The notes: generated by a model not told the origin, from the letters alone. Positions 13,865 through 22,607 are shown, counted from the stretch's first letter. The stretch is 38,116 nt of DNA from Campylobacter estrildidarum (GCF_005406205.1 NZ_NXLZ01000015.1:1-38116); one strand, 5' to 3'. Translations and numbers: made by a program.

Positions 13865-14860
13865 ATGAAAAAAAATATTTTTAATACAAATGTAGCCACA
13901 AGGAAATCTCACCCCCATAAAAATGGGGCAAAGCTAATAAGCCTTGACTATAATTATACAAAGGAGTATAATTATAATAATGAGATTCATACAACTCAAT
14001 TTCATCACCTCCTTTCGGAGTGTAAATTAAGCCACAAGGGTGCGAACCTTGTGGCAAACACCCCAAAAAATTATATCCAAAAATTTAAAAAATCTATCTT
14101 TATTTTTGTCTCTTTATTAATCTTACCTAGCTTAGTATTTAGTGCTGGTATTCCTGTGGTAGATATAACCGCTAATGAACAAATGGCTACACAAAACGCC
14201 AAAGAAATAGCAGAATGGGTTAAACAAGCTTCAAGATGGACTGAAACCGTATCACATTATCAAAAACAAATACAAGCTTACAAAGATGAACTTTTATCAA
14301 AAACAGGTGTAAGAGATTCTGTATCTTTTTTAAAAGATATCCAACAAATTTATTCAGACTTTGCAGAAGCTGGAGAAAATATTCAATCTTTTTATAACGA
14401 TGTTTTAAGAGATCCGAAAAGCTTTTTAAGCGATAAAGGCAATGAAATCTTTGGAAAATATACAAGCTTTGACAGGTGTGATTTTGATTATATGAGCCAA
14501 AATGAAAAAAACATTTGTAGAATTAATCTTATCACTTATGCAGCACAAGTAGAAACTTATAATCAAGCTTCAAAACAAATGGATACCATAAGCCAAACAC
14601 TTAAAAAATTGCAAGATAAATTAATCAATTCAAAAGATATAAAAGAAAGCACAGACGTGGGTAATGCAATTCAATTGGAAGTGGCAAAAATTCAAATGGT
14701 TAAAGGACAAGTAGAATTAGCAAATGCAAGTTATGAAAATCAAAGAAATATAAAAATAGATCAGGCTATGCAAGAGTATTCTAAGTCATCAAAAGAACTT
14801 CAAAATACAAAAATCACTGACGAAGAAGTATCAACATATTTTAAAAGAGATAAAAAATAA
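13865..14860 (+). CDS. virB5: VirB5 minor pilin with an in-frame element before its signal peptide
   Basis: 331 residues from the ATG at 13865 (AAAGG before it). The VirB5/TrbJ body begins after a signal peptide at about residues 73-95 (KFKKSIFIFVSLLILPSLVFSA) and includes IPVVDITANEQ...EWVKQASRWTETVSHYQKQIQAYKDELLSKTG, the usual VirB5 N-terminal motif. The 62 or so residues before the signal peptide come from a 162-bp palindromic insertion (13894-14055). A GTG at 14051 would skip it and give a normal signal peptide; AAGG lies 11 nt upstream. The C-terminus (LQNTKITDEEV) is shared with EexN. The stop overlaps the virB6 ATG by one base. VirB5 sits at the pilus tip and contacts the recipient. 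Confidence 0.9.
   Translation: MKKNIFNTNVATRKSHPHKNGAKLISLDYNYTKEYNYNNEIHTTQFHHLLSECKLSHKGANLVANTPKNYIQKFKKSIFIFVSLLILPSLVFSAGIPVVDITANEQMATQNAKEIAEWVKQASRWTETVSHYQKQIQAYKDELLSKTGVRDSVSFLKDIQQIYSDFAEAGENIQSFYNDVLRDPKSFLSDKGNEIFGKYTSFDRCDFDYMSQNEKNICRINLITYAAQVETYNQASKQMDTISQTLKKLQDKLINSKDIKESTDVGNAIQLEVAKIQMVKGQVELANASYENQRNIKIDQAMQEYSKSSKELQNTKITDEEVSTYFKRDKK
13894..14055. repeat. 162-bp palindromic element inserted in frame in virB5
   Basis: The ends are 9-bp inverted repeats: GCCACAAGG (13894-13902) and CCTTGTGGC (14047-14055). A second direct copy of GCCACAAGG lies at 14031-14039 and pairs with the right end. Inside are hairpins CCCCAT/ATGGGG (13913-13928) and an 11-bp TATAATTATAC/GTATAATTATA (13949-13976) with loop AAAGGA. 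ATCACCTCCTTTC at 14004-14016 equals the 3' end of 16S rRNA. It also encodes a 16-residue ORF (13980-14030). The GC content differs from that of virB5. The length is 54 codons, so the reading frame is kept. Confidence 0.7.
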
Positions 14861-15861
14861 TGAATTTTTTTCAAATTTTAAGCGAAAGCATACAGCAAAT
14901 CGTTGATACTATTAGAAAAGTAGGCACAAATGATAAGATTGCTGAACTTAGCGTGTTATTTTCTATCATAATAACTTTAGTCATTATGTATAAAGGTTAT
15001 GAAGTATTAATGGGTAGAAGTCAAAGTCCTATTAGAGAGCTTACTTGGGATATAGTAGGAAAGCTTTGTGCCATTACCTTTGCTTTAAATTTAGGCGGTT
15101 GGTTAGATTTAACGATTTCAGCAATGGATGGATTGTATGAATGGGCTGGAGGTGGTTCACAAGTGTATAAAAATTTAGACGAAATGTTTTCAAGCACTGC
15201 ACAATTAGCGAATGCAATTTGGAATAAGACAAGTGGTATTGGAGATTCTATTTTAGCAATTGTGGCAATGATACTTTGTTATATAGGTTTTGCTGTTGCG
15301 ACAGTTCCGACACTTGCTATCTATGTTGTTACTACTTTTACACAAACTTTGCTTGTAATCACTGCCCCTATAGTATTTTGGCTTTTAATTTTTAAAGCTA
15401 CTAAAAATGTTTTCACTCAATACATAGGACTTTTACTTTCAAATACTTTAGTTATTTTACTTGTAGGTTTATTTTTAGGGGTTTTTATAAAAGAAATAAA
15501 TGGGTGGATTTCTCTATTATCAAATAAAATTCAATCTGGAACTGAAGTATTAGGCATAAGTATGTTCTTTGTCATCGCTTCTTTAATACTAGTAATTATG
15601 ATCCTTTCTGCAAAACTCTATGCTGAAAAAATAGCAAATGTATCGATGGAAGGTGCAATGGGTGGAGCAATAAACTCCGTCTTAAACCCTGTTGGAAGGT
15701 TAGCAGGTTGGACTGGAGGTAAAACTGCAGGAAAAGCTGTAAATGCAGCAAAAGTCGGTGGAAAATTATTAGGTAAAGGTGTAGGGGCTAGTATTAAAGG
15801 TGCTAAAGGTGGTTATAGTTTTGCGAAAAAAATGTATGAAAGGGCTAGAAATGCGAACTAA
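14860..15861 (+). CDS. virB6: VirB6 polytopic inner-membrane protein
   Basis: 333 residues. Six or seven hydrophobic segments run between residues 25 and 265, including a VPTLAIYVVTTFTQTLLVITAPIVFWLLIF core and the conserved tryptophan-containing TWDIVGKLCAITFALNLGGWLD. The C-terminal 60 residues are a Gly/Ala/Lys-rich tail (GGKTAGKAVNAAKVGGKLLGKGV) with glycine-rich repeats, common in VirB6 of Campylobacter and Helicobacter. It forms part of the inner-membrane channel. Its end overlaps virB7 by 11 nt. Confidence 0.93.
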   Translation: MNFFQILSESIQQIVDTIRKVGTNDKIAELSVLFSIIITLVIMYKGYEVLMGRSQSPIRELTWDIVGKLCAITFALNLGGWLDLTISAMDGLYEWAGGGSQVYKNLDEMFSSTAQLANAIWNKTSGIGDSILAIVAMILCYIGFAVATVPTLAIYVVTTFTQTLLVITAPIVFWLLIFKATKNVFTQYIGLLLSNTLVILLVGLFLGVFIKEINGWISLLSNKIQSGTEVLGISMFFVIASLILVIMILSAKLYAEKIANVSMEGAMGGAINSVLNPVGRLAGWTGGKTAGKAVNAAKVGGKLLGKGVGASIKGAKGGYSFAKKMYERARNAN

Positions 15862-16015
15862 ATTAATTTTCATTTTGTTATTTGGTGTTTTATTTTTTAG
15901 TGCTTGTAGCACTAAAAATCAGAGTAAATATGATTATATTTTTAATGATCAAACAGGATGGACTCCTGTTAATACTCAAAACAAAGATTTAAAAGGAATT
16001 GTGAATGAAAAATGA
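15851..16015 (+). CDS. virB7: VirB7-like outer-membrane lipoprotein
   Basis: 54 residues from the ATG at 15851, chosen because AAAGGG lies 6 nt upstream and a signal peptide follows at once; an earlier in-frame ATG at 15800 would put 17 irrelevant residues ahead of it. MRTKLIFILLFGVLFFSAC is a lipoprotein signal with lipobox FSAC. The short mature part contains DYIFNDQTGWTPVN. VirB7 lipoproteins anchor VirB9 and VirB10 in the core complex. It overlaps both virB6 and virB8. It is named by position, size and lipobox. Confidence 0.85.
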   Translation: MRTKLIFILLFGVLFFSACSTKNQSKYDYIFNDQTGWTPVNTQNKDLKGIVNEK

Positions 16016-16670
16016 CTTTAATACTGCAATAGACTATGAAGCAAGTTTTAGATATTTAATCGAACAAAGTAACAAAAGAGCTTGGTTAATTGCTTTTATT
16101 TCTATTTTTATAGCCATTATTTCTGTTATTGCAGTTGTTTTACTTACTCCATTAAAAACCGTAGAACCTTATGTAATAAGAGTGGATAATACTACAGGGA
16201 TGGTAGATATTCTAACTATACTTGATGAAAAAGAAATTAAATCAAATGAGGCATTAGATAAATATTTTATTAGCACTTATGTTAAGGCTCGAGAAGGCTA
16301 TTATTATGATCTTTTAAATCAAGATTATTTGCTTACTCAATTGATGAGTTCTGAAAAGGTGGCAAATGAATATAGAGCTTGGTATGAAGGTGATAATGCA
16401 AGAGATCAAATCTTAAAAAATTTTAATGAAGTCAGTGTGCAAATTTTAAGTATTGTTTTAAGTGAAAGTAACGGAGTTAAAACTGCTACAGTCAGAGCAA
16501 TTATTACAACAAAAAATTTGAATTCTCAGGCAACAACTCAAACTACAAAAGTAATAACATTAAGCTATGACTATATTTTGGCAAAAGCTAGTGAAGGAAA
16601 CAGAATTTTAAATCCTTTAGGATTTAAAGTATTAACTTATAGAATAGATGACGAGGTGCAGAAAAAATGA
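16005..16670 (+). CDS. virB8: VirB8 inner-membrane assembly factor
   Basis: 221 residues. A short cytoplasmic start with YEASFRYLIEQSNKRAW is followed by one membrane segment (about 27-48) and a periplasmic NTF2-like domain with LLTPLKTVEPYVIRVDNTTG, the VirB8 signature. VirB8 nucleates core assembly. The gene overlaps virB7 by 11 nt and virB9 by 4 nt. Confidence 0.95.
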   Translation: MKNDFNTAIDYEASFRYLIEQSNKRAWLIAFISIFIAIISVIAVVLLTPLKTVEPYVIRVDNTTGMVDILTILDEKEIKSNEALDKYFISTYVKAREGYYYDLLNQDYLLTQLMSSEKVANEYRAWYEGDNARDQILKNFNEVSVQILSIVLSESNGVKTATVRAIITTKNLNSQATTQTTKVITLSYDYILAKASEGNRILNPLGFKVLTYRIDDEVQKK

Positions 16671-17554
16671 GAAAATTATTAACAATTTTATTTTTAAATT
16701 CAATTCTTTGGGGTTTAAATATCCCAAAGCCTTCAAAATATGATCCAAGAATTACTTATGCCATTTTTAATGCAAATGATGTATTTCAAATTAATGCAAA
16801 AAATGGCTATGTTAGCGTTTTAGAATTTGGAAAAGATGAGCGTATTATAAACACGGCAACAGGTTTTGCAGAAGGTTGGGACTTAATAGAAAAAGATAAT
16901 CTTTTATTTATAAAACCAAAAGCTTATAAAACACAATTAATTCAACAAGATGAAAATAGCACTATGGAAGATAGCCAAACCTCTCAAGAATTTGTAGTTG
17001 ATCCTAATCCACGTGATTGGAAAACAAACTTAATTGTTACAACAAATCTTAATTTTTATGTTTTTGATTTAGTTCTTGCAAATTCAAATAAAAAAACTAC
17101 TTATAAGCTTAGCTTTTCTTATCCGGAAAAAGATTTAAAACGTGCTCAACAAATATTAAATTTACAAGAAGAACAAAATATTAAAGATACTTTAAATAAA
17201 AATACTATTCCTAGAAATTGGGATTTTTATATGAAAATTAATAAAGGTAGTGAAGATATAAGCCCAAATTTTGCTTATGATGATGGTGTTTTTACATATT
17301 TAGGATTTGATAATACTAAAACCTTTCCTGCTGTTTTTATGTATCAAAATGGCAAAGAAAGTATCTTAAATACACATATTAAAAAAGATGGAAATTATGA
17401 TGTTTTAGTTATACATAAAATTAGTAAGCAAATACTTTTAAGAAGTGGCGATAAAGTGGTTGGTATTTTTAATCGTGGTTATGCAAAAAATCCTTTAGAT
17501 AAAACAAGGGAAACCTCTAACGAAAATATAAAAAGAGAAATAAAGAAAAAATAG
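16667..17554 (+). CDS. virB9: VirB9 core-complex protein
   Basis: 295 residues. The signal peptide MRKLLTILFLNSILWGLN is followed by KYDPRITYAIFNANDVFQIN, the VirB9/CagX N-terminal strand region. The C-terminal domain has NWDFYMKINKG, FAYDDGVFTYLGFDNTKTFPAVF and a final HKISKQILLRSGDKVVGIFNRGY, all typical of VirB9. It forms the outer-membrane ring with VirB7 and VirB10. Confidence 0.95.
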   Translation: MRKLLTILFLNSILWGLNIPKPSKYDPRITYAIFNANDVFQINAKNGYVSVLEFGKDERIINTATGFAEGWDLIEKDNLLFIKPKAYKTQLIQQDENSTMEDSQTSQEFVVDPNPRDWKTNLIVTTNLNFYVFDLVLANSNKKTTYKLSFSYPEKDLKRAQQILNLQEEQNIKDTLNKNTIPRNWDFYMKINKGSEDISPNFAYDDGVFTYLGFDNTKTFPAVFMYQNGKESILNTHIKKDGNYDVLVIHKISKQILLRSGDKVVGIFNRGYAKNPLDKTRETSNENIKREIKKK

Positions 17555-17563
17555 GAAGCAAGT

Positions 17564-18745
17564 ATGCAAGATAAAGAACAAGATAATTTAGACAATGATT
17601 TTGAAAATCACACAAGCGATTTAAGTAATCAAAAAAATCATCTTAGAAAAATACAAGCTTATGCAATTTTTTCTGTGGGCGGATTATTATTAATTGTAAT
17701 ATTAGTCTATTTTTTAAAATCATTTTTAAGTAGCAATACAACTACTGAAGAAACAAAAAAAGAAGATAATAAAGATTTAGCACAAAGCGTTAAAACAAAG
17801 GAATTTATTGCACCGCCACCACAAAAAACATTTGATGAATTAATTGCACAAGAACCTGCAAAACCAACGCAAAATATAATATTTGAACCTAAGTCTCCAA
17901 AACCTAGAATTGTAAAAGGTGCTGGAGTTACTGTTATTGCTTCATCTGGTAGTAATGGTGGATTTGGAAATAATGGCAACTCAGGAAACGGGGTAGAATT
18001 TGGAGAAAAACCTAACACAGTGTTTGAATTTGGGCAAAATGGTGCAGGTGCTTTACAAAACTCTAATAACTCACAAAGTGGTGGAGATTTTGTAGGCGAA
18101 GTTTTCAGTCCATCAATTGCTAAAGTTAGCGAATTTGATCAAAATTTACTTTTACCTAAAGGAACTTATATAGGTTGTGCTTTAAAAACGAAACTAGTAA
18201 GCTCTATTAAAGGCGGAATTGCTTGTATTGTATCAAACGATGTTTATTCTGCAAATGGCAATACTCTTTTAATTGAAAAAGGTAGCACGATTACTGGAAC
18301 TTTTAATACTGGACAAATGGACGATGGTATGGACAGACTTTTTGTCATTTGGCAAGAAATTAGAACACCAAACAATATCATCATACCTGTATATTCAGGA
18401 GCTACTGATGAACTAGGTGCAAGTGGCATTCAGGGTTGGGTGGATCATCACTATTTAAAAAGATTTGGCTCTGCTGTCTTATTATCAATGATAGATGATT
18501 CTCTTGCTATTTTAGCAGATCAAATTACAGGCAAAGATAACAAAACTAACTATGCTGATTACACTGAAAACACAAGGGATTCTGCAAAAGAAATTGCAAA
18601 CACTGCACTAGAAAAAATGATTGATATAAAACCTACACTTTATAAAAATCAAGGTGATTTAGTTGGTGTTTATGTTAATCGCGATATTGATTTTTCAAAA
18701 GTTTATAAACTAATAAGGAAAAAGAATGTCAATAACGCTAGATAA
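17564..18745 (+). CDS. virB10: VirB10 core-complex protein
   Basis: 393 residues. A cytoplasmic N-terminus is followed by one membrane segment (about 29-49), a Pro/Ala linker (FIAPPPQKTFDELIAQEP), a Gly/Asn-rich stretch (GSNGGFGNNGNSGNG) and the TrbI/VirB10 beta-barrel domain with LLLPKGTYIGCALKTKLVSSI and GSTITGTFNTGQMDDGMDRLFVIW. It couples the inner-membrane ATPases to the outer-membrane pore. Its 3' end overlaps virB11 by 20 nt. Confidence 0.96.
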   Translation: MQDKEQDNLDNDFENHTSDLSNQKNHLRKIQAYAIFSVGGLLLIVILVYFLKSFLSSNTTTEETKKEDNKDLAQSVKTKEFIAPPPQKTFDELIAQEPAKPTQNIIFEPKSPKPRIVKGAGVTVIASSGSNGGFGNNGNSGNGVEFGEKPNTVFEFGQNGAGALQNSNNSQSGGDFVGEVFSPSIAKVSEFDQNLLLPKGTYIGCALKTKLVSSIKGGIACIVSNDVYSANGNTLLIEKGSTITGTFNTGQMDDGMDRLFVIWQEIRTPNNIIIPVYSGATDELGASGIQGWVDHHYLKRFGSAVLLSMIDDSLAILADQITGKDNKTNYADYTENTRDSAKEIANTALEKMIDIKPTLYKNQGDLVGVYVNRDIDFSKVYKLIRKKNVNNAR

Positions 18746-19742
18746 ATATACTCAAAAATTTTTTGGAGAATTTTTAAAAGATAATAATATCAATGAAATC
18801 TGCTATAACGGCGATAATAAAATTTGGGTGCAAAACTCCAAAGGACTATGGGAATCTGTAGATACCGAACTTGATTTTGAACAAGCTGGACATTTTGCAA
18901 CCGCTTCAGCATCTTTTAAAAAAGATAAAATAGATGTATCACGCCCTATTCTTAGTTGTATTTTAGTGGGTGGAGAACGTATGCAAATTGTTATTCCGCC
19001 CGCTACTAAAAGTGATCATATTTCAATTACCATCAGAAAACCAAGCAAAACTAGATTTAAAATGGAAGATCATATTAAAAGCGGACTTTTTGAAGATTTA
19101 AACCCTGATGATAAGAATAAAATCAAGCCAAGTGATGAAGAATTAATTAAATTGTATAAAGCAAGGGATTATCAAAATTTCATTTCTAAAGCTGTCAGTT
19201 ATGGTAAAAATATTATCATTGCTGGTGAAACTGGCAGTGGTAAAACTACTTTTATGAAAACTCTTATCGATTTTATAAGCCTTGATGACAGGATTATCAC
19301 AATAGAAGATGTCGAAGAAATCAAATTTTACGAACACAAAAATTTTGTGCAATTATTTTATCCTAGCGAAGCAAAAAGCACAGATTTTTTAAATTCTGCA
19401 ACGCTTTTAAAATCTTGTCTGAGAATGAAACCTGATAGAATTTTATTAGCGGAGCTTAGAGGTGCTGAAACTTATGATTTTATCAATGTTTTAGCTAGTG
19501 GTCACGGTGGAAGTATCACAAGTTGCCACGCAGGAAGCCCTGAAGAAACATTTACTCGACTTGCCTTAATGACTTTACAAAATCCACAAGGTCAATGCAT
19601 ACCTTTTGAAATTATCCAAAAAACGCTTAAAGATTTAATAGATATTGTCGTGCATATCCACGCTCATCACGGAAAAAGGCGTATCAGTGGAATTTATTTT
19701 AAAGAGATAGAGAATATGAAAAAGGATTTTAATGAGCGATAA
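18726..19742 (+). CDS. virB11: VirB11 hexameric traffic ATPase
   Basis: 338 residues. Walker A is G167-ETGSGKT-174, followed by the Asp box IITIEDVEEI, Walker B MKPDRILLAELRGAE and the His box GHGGSITSCHAGS. The N-terminal domain has RPILSCILVGGERMQIVIPPA. The enzyme switches the T4SS between pilus building and DNA export. The MSDKEL 2 gene begins inside its last codons. Confidence 0.97.
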   Translation: MSITLDKYTQKFFGEFLKDNNINEICYNGDNKIWVQNSKGLWESVDTELDFEQAGHFATASASFKKDKIDVSRPILSCILVGGERMQIVIPPATKSDHISITIRKPSKTRFKMEDHIKSGLFEDLNPDDKNKIKPSDEELIKLYKARDYQNFISKAVSYGKNIIIAGETGSGKTTFMKTLIDFISLDDRIITIEDVEEIKFYEHKNFVQLFYPSEAKSTDFLNSATLLKSCLRMKPDRILLAELRGAETYDFINVLASGHGGSITSCHAGSPEETFTRLALMTLQNPQGQCIPFEIIQKTLKDLIDIVVHIHAHHGKRRISGIYFKEIENMKKDFNER

Positions 19743-20283
19743 AGAATTAGAAATTTTTGAACTTTGTGAAAGATTATCAGAGCTTTTAGGAGATAAAGAA
19801 GCAATTGCTGATTTGAAAACTTTACAAGAACGTCATCCTGAAATGTTTGAGAATAAAGAGCAGGTTGCAAATTTAATTAAAAAGGTTGTTAGCGATCCTG
19901 AAATTATAATCAACAATCCAACTCCAAAAAGTGAAAAAGATTATATAGCAGGGAAAAAACTTAATGAAGAAAAAATGGGTGAAGTAGGTATCCGTAAAGA
20001 TGAAAATATCAACAAAATTTTTCACGCTAATGAAAAAAGATTAAAAAACTTAGATTTAATGGCTAAAAAAGATGTAGTAGCTGATGGTAGGGACGCCCAC
20101 ACCCCCTACACTCAAGCCCAAAGTCTTGACGGGCGACTGGTTCAAAAGAACATTTCATCAGCTGTTAATAAAATTATACCACAAAAAGACAAATCTACAA
20201 ATGATTTTAAAACAAAATTGGAAGAATTTAACGCCAAAAATAAGAACTATACTCAAACTAAAGAAAAGGAGTTAAAACGATGA
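19732..20283 (+). CDS. MSDKEL protein 2, shared C-terminal module; possible T4SS substrate
   Basis: 183 residues. It starts MSDKELEIFELCERLSELL and includes IADLKTLQERHPEMFENKEQVANLIKKVVSDPE, a helical region like those of PBECR-type or polyvalent-protein linkers, though I cannot name it. A GC-rich palindromic segment (about 20083-20145) related to that in MSDKEL 1, but inverted, interrupts it. The C-terminus KIIPQKDKSTNDFKTKLEEF is shared with MSDKEL 1 and ends in the basic tail KEKELKR. Start and stop overlap both neighbours. Confidence 0.72.
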   Translation: MSDKELEIFELCERLSELLGDKEAIADLKTLQERHPEMFENKEQVANLIKKVVSDPEIIINNPTPKSEKDYIAGKKLNEEKMGEVGIRKDENINKIFHANEKRLKNLDLMAKKDVVADGRDAHTPYTQAQSLDGRLVQKNISSAVNKIIPQKDKSTNDFKTKLEEFNAKNKNYTQTKEKELKR

Positions 20284-20351
20284 GTAAACCTATAATTATT
20301 AACAATCAAATAAAGGATAAAAATGAATATTTCTTTAAAAAATCTAAATAA
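20280..20351 (+). CDS. 23-residue ORF before virD4
   Basis: An ATG overlaps the stop of MSDKEL 2 and has AAAGGAG 8 nt before it. It encodes a short Lys/Asn/Ile-rich peptide ending KKSK. It fills most of the gap before virD4 and may keep ribosomes on the mRNA. It is a counterpart of the short ORF at 13343. Confidence 0.3.
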   Translation: MSKPIIINNQIKDKNEYFFKKSK

Positions 20352-20375
20352 AAAGATATAACATTGGAGCCACAA

Positions 20376-22187
20376 ATGCAAAATAATAAAAATATTCAAG
20401 TTATTTTTCTTATTGTAGCTAGTTTCATTTTCACATACTTACTAACACCTGTTGTTTTTTTCTTTTTAAATAAAGTGAAAATCATAAAAGCGATTGAAAT
20501 TTATAATATCAATTTTACTCTACAAGCAATTACTAATAATTACCCAAAAATATGGCTTTCTTTAGGTATTACTTTTGGTATTTGTTTTCTTATATTTTCT
20601 ATTTTGGTGTTATCTTTAAAAGCCAAAAAATCTCAATTTGGTGAATCTAGATTTGCAAATTTTAATGAGATTAAAAAAATGAATTTATTTGGTAATAAAG
20701 GCATTATTATCGGTAAATACAAAAAAAAGTTACTAAGATTTGATGGACAGCAATTTGTAGCTTTAGGAGCTCCTACAAGAAGCGGTAAGGGCGTAGGTAT
20801 AGTTATTCCAAACTTATTAGAATGGCAAGAAAGTGCTGTAGTGCAAGACATTAAACAAGAATGTTTTGACTATACAAGCAAATATAGAAAAGAGATTTTA
20901 GAACAAGAAGTTTATTTGTTTAATCCATTTTCAAGACAAACACATCGCTATAACCCTTTAACCTATATTGATATGAGCGATAAAGAACATTGTGATAGTC
21001 AATTAATGGACTTAGCTAATATACTTTATCCACTTGACGGAGATTCTACATCGAAATTTTTTAATGGCTTAGCACAAAACCTATTTATAGGACTTTGCTA
21101 TATGTGGAGAGATTTAGAATTAACCGACAATGGAAAAGATTTTCAAAGTGAGTTTAATGTAGATGTAGGAAAATTTAACTTTTACAATATTTTACAACTC
21201 TCAAAAGGTTTTTCACTCAAAAATGAAAATCAAACTTTAAAAGGTTTTGATGATACTTATAATTTTTTAGTCTATTGTGAAATCTTAGATGAAGCAACTA
21301 TAAGGCGTTTAGAAAGCTATTTTAATATTAATTCAGACGCCACTAAATCAGGTGTAATGAGTTCTTTTAACGCTCCACTTGTTCCATTTGAAAGCGAAAC
21401 GTTAAGATTAAGCACAGAAACAAGTGATTTTGATTTGAGAGATTTACGTAAAAAGAAAATGACAATTTATATAGGAATTACGCCTGATCAATTAGCAAAT
21501 GCACAATTTATTTTAAATATTTTCTGGTCGCAACTTATTTTATTAAACACCAAAGAATTGCCACAAAGTAATAAAGACTTAAAATATGCTTGTTTAATGG
21601 TTATGGATGAATTCACTGCACCTGGTAGAATTCCTATTTATCAATCTGCAATAAGTTTTATGGCTGGATATTGGTTACGCTCTTTGATGATTTATCAATC
21701 TAATTCACAGCTTGAAACACAACCGCCTTTAGGCTATGGTAAAGAAGGTGCTAAGACACTCTTAACAAATCACGCTTGTCAAATTTTTTACGCACCAAGA
21801 GAACAAGAAGACGCAGAGGCTATTTCTAGAATTTTAGGAAATACTACTTTTAAAACAAGTTCAAGAAGTATTAATTCAGGTGGCAATGGTGGCGGATCAA
21901 GAAGCATTAGTGAAGCAAGTAGAGCCTTAATGTTACCACAAGAACTTAGAGAAATGCCTTTTGAAAATGAACTCATTACTATTGATAGTGGCAAACCTAT
22001 TTTATGCAACAAAGCGTTTTATTATTCTGATTCTTATTTTATGGATAAATTTAAATCCGTTTCAAAAAGTTTATCAACAATAAAAAGAATCCCTTCACGC
22101 AAACAATTAGAAAACGCTATCTTAAAAGGGGAATGTAAAATTCAAATTCAAATTATAGGAGAAAATAATGACAAAAAAATCGCTTAG
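20376..22187 (+). CDS. virD4: VirD4 coupling protein (T4CP)
   Basis: 603 residues from the ATG at 20376. A TTG 12 nt earlier is rejected because its following GGAG is the ribosome site for this ATG. Two N-terminal membrane segments (about 8-32 and 60-82) precede Walker A G131-APTRSGKG-139 and the conserved VIPNLLEW. Walker B is LMVMDEFTAPGRI near residue 410, then SFMAGYWLRSLMIYQSNSQL and the motif NHACQIFYAPREQEDAE. It recruits the relaxase-DNA complex to the T4SS. Its end overlaps the Cag12-like gene by 20 nt. Confidence 0.97.
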   Translation: MQNNKNIQVIFLIVASFIFTYLLTPVVFFFLNKVKIIKAIEIYNINFTLQAITNNYPKIWLSLGITFGICFLIFSILVLSLKAKKSQFGESRFANFNEIKKMNLFGNKGIIIGKYKKKLLRFDGQQFVALGAPTRSGKGVGIVIPNLLEWQESAVVQDIKQECFDYTSKYRKEILEQEVYLFNPFSRQTHRYNPLTYIDMSDKEHCDSQLMDLANILYPLDGDSTSKFFNGLAQNLFIGLCYMWRDLELTDNGKDFQSEFNVDVGKFNFYNILQLSKGFSLKNENQTLKGFDDTYNFLVYCEILDEATIRRLESYFNINSDATKSGVMSSFNAPLVPFESETLRLSTETSDFDLRDLRKKKMTIYIGITPDQLANAQFILNIFWSQLILLNTKELPQSNKDLKYACLMVMDEFTAPGRIPIYQSAISFMAGYWLRSLMIYQSNSQLETQPPLGYGKEGAKTLLTNHACQIFYAPREQEDAEAISRILGNTTFKTSSRSINSGGNGGGSRSISEASRALMLPQELREMPFENELITIDSGKPILCNKAFYYSDSYFMDKFKSVSKSLSTIKRIPSRKQLENAILKGECKIQIQIIGENNDKKIA

Positions 22188-22596
22188 TAGTTTAGCCTTT
22201 ATGGCTTTTGTAATAGTAGGATGTTCGGCTCCTAAACCAATGGAACTAGATAATAGTTCTGCTTTGGCTGTCAATAATTCTATTTTAGAAAAAAAATATA
22301 ATTTTGTCCCTAAAGATCCTTATTTGAGTGGATTTAATTGGACTTATCATATTGTAGTGGAGAAAAAAACAATTAATGATGATTTCATTAAAAATGATCT
22401 TATCACTAAAACTTTTTTGCTCGCTCATAATGCTACAAGAATTATTTTAGTAGGTAGAGAAGATTTGATCGAACAATATAAGCAGTATTTTAAAAAAAAT
22501 CAAGTTTTAGCACCTATTGAATTACAACCTGTAGATCCGATAGAGGAAGACTTTAACAAAGTTAATATTTTATTTTTTAACAAAACTAATTTTTAA
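22168..22596 (+). CDS. Cag12-like T4SS lipoprotein
   Basis: 142 residues. A lipoprotein signal ends in the lipobox IVGC (C19), followed by SAPKPMELDNSSALAVN. The body has FNWTYHIVVEKKTINDDFIKND, RIILVGREDLIEQYKQYF and VNILFFNK, a pattern I associate with the Cag12 (CagT-neighbour) family of Helicobacter and Campylobacter T4SSs. It is probably an outer-membrane-associated accessory protein. It starts inside virD4. The family name is moderately certain; the lipoprotein nature is clear. Confidence 0.75.
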   Translation: MTKKSLSSLAFMAFVIVGCSAPKPMELDNSSALAVNNSILEKKYNFVPKDPYLSGFNWTYHIVVEKKTINDDFIKNDLITKTFLLAHNATRIILVGREDLIEQYKQYFKKNQVLAPIELQPVDPIEEDFNKVNILFFNKTNF

Positions 22597-22607
22597 AAGG
22601 AGAAAAA

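Noticed and set aside
13881-14066. Minus-strand ORF across the virB5 insertion
   Set aside because: It is the complement of the palindromic element; no ribosome site and no independent protein character.
20084-20275. Alternative-frame ORF over the GC-rich part of MSDKEL 2
   Set aside because: It has no ribosome site, and its Pro/Thr-rich start comes from the GC-rich palindrome read in another frame. The MSDKEL frame is supported by overlaps and homology to the 12681 gene.
20364-20375. TTG start for virD4 four codons upstream
   Set aside because: TTGGAG contains the ribosome site for the ATG at 20376, so TTG cannot be the start in practice.
20974-20989. Third copy of ATGAGCGATAAAGAA inside virD4
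   Set aside because: It is in the virD4 frame (MSDKEH in a conserved region), so the match to the MSDKEL starts is probably coincidence of a common codon string.
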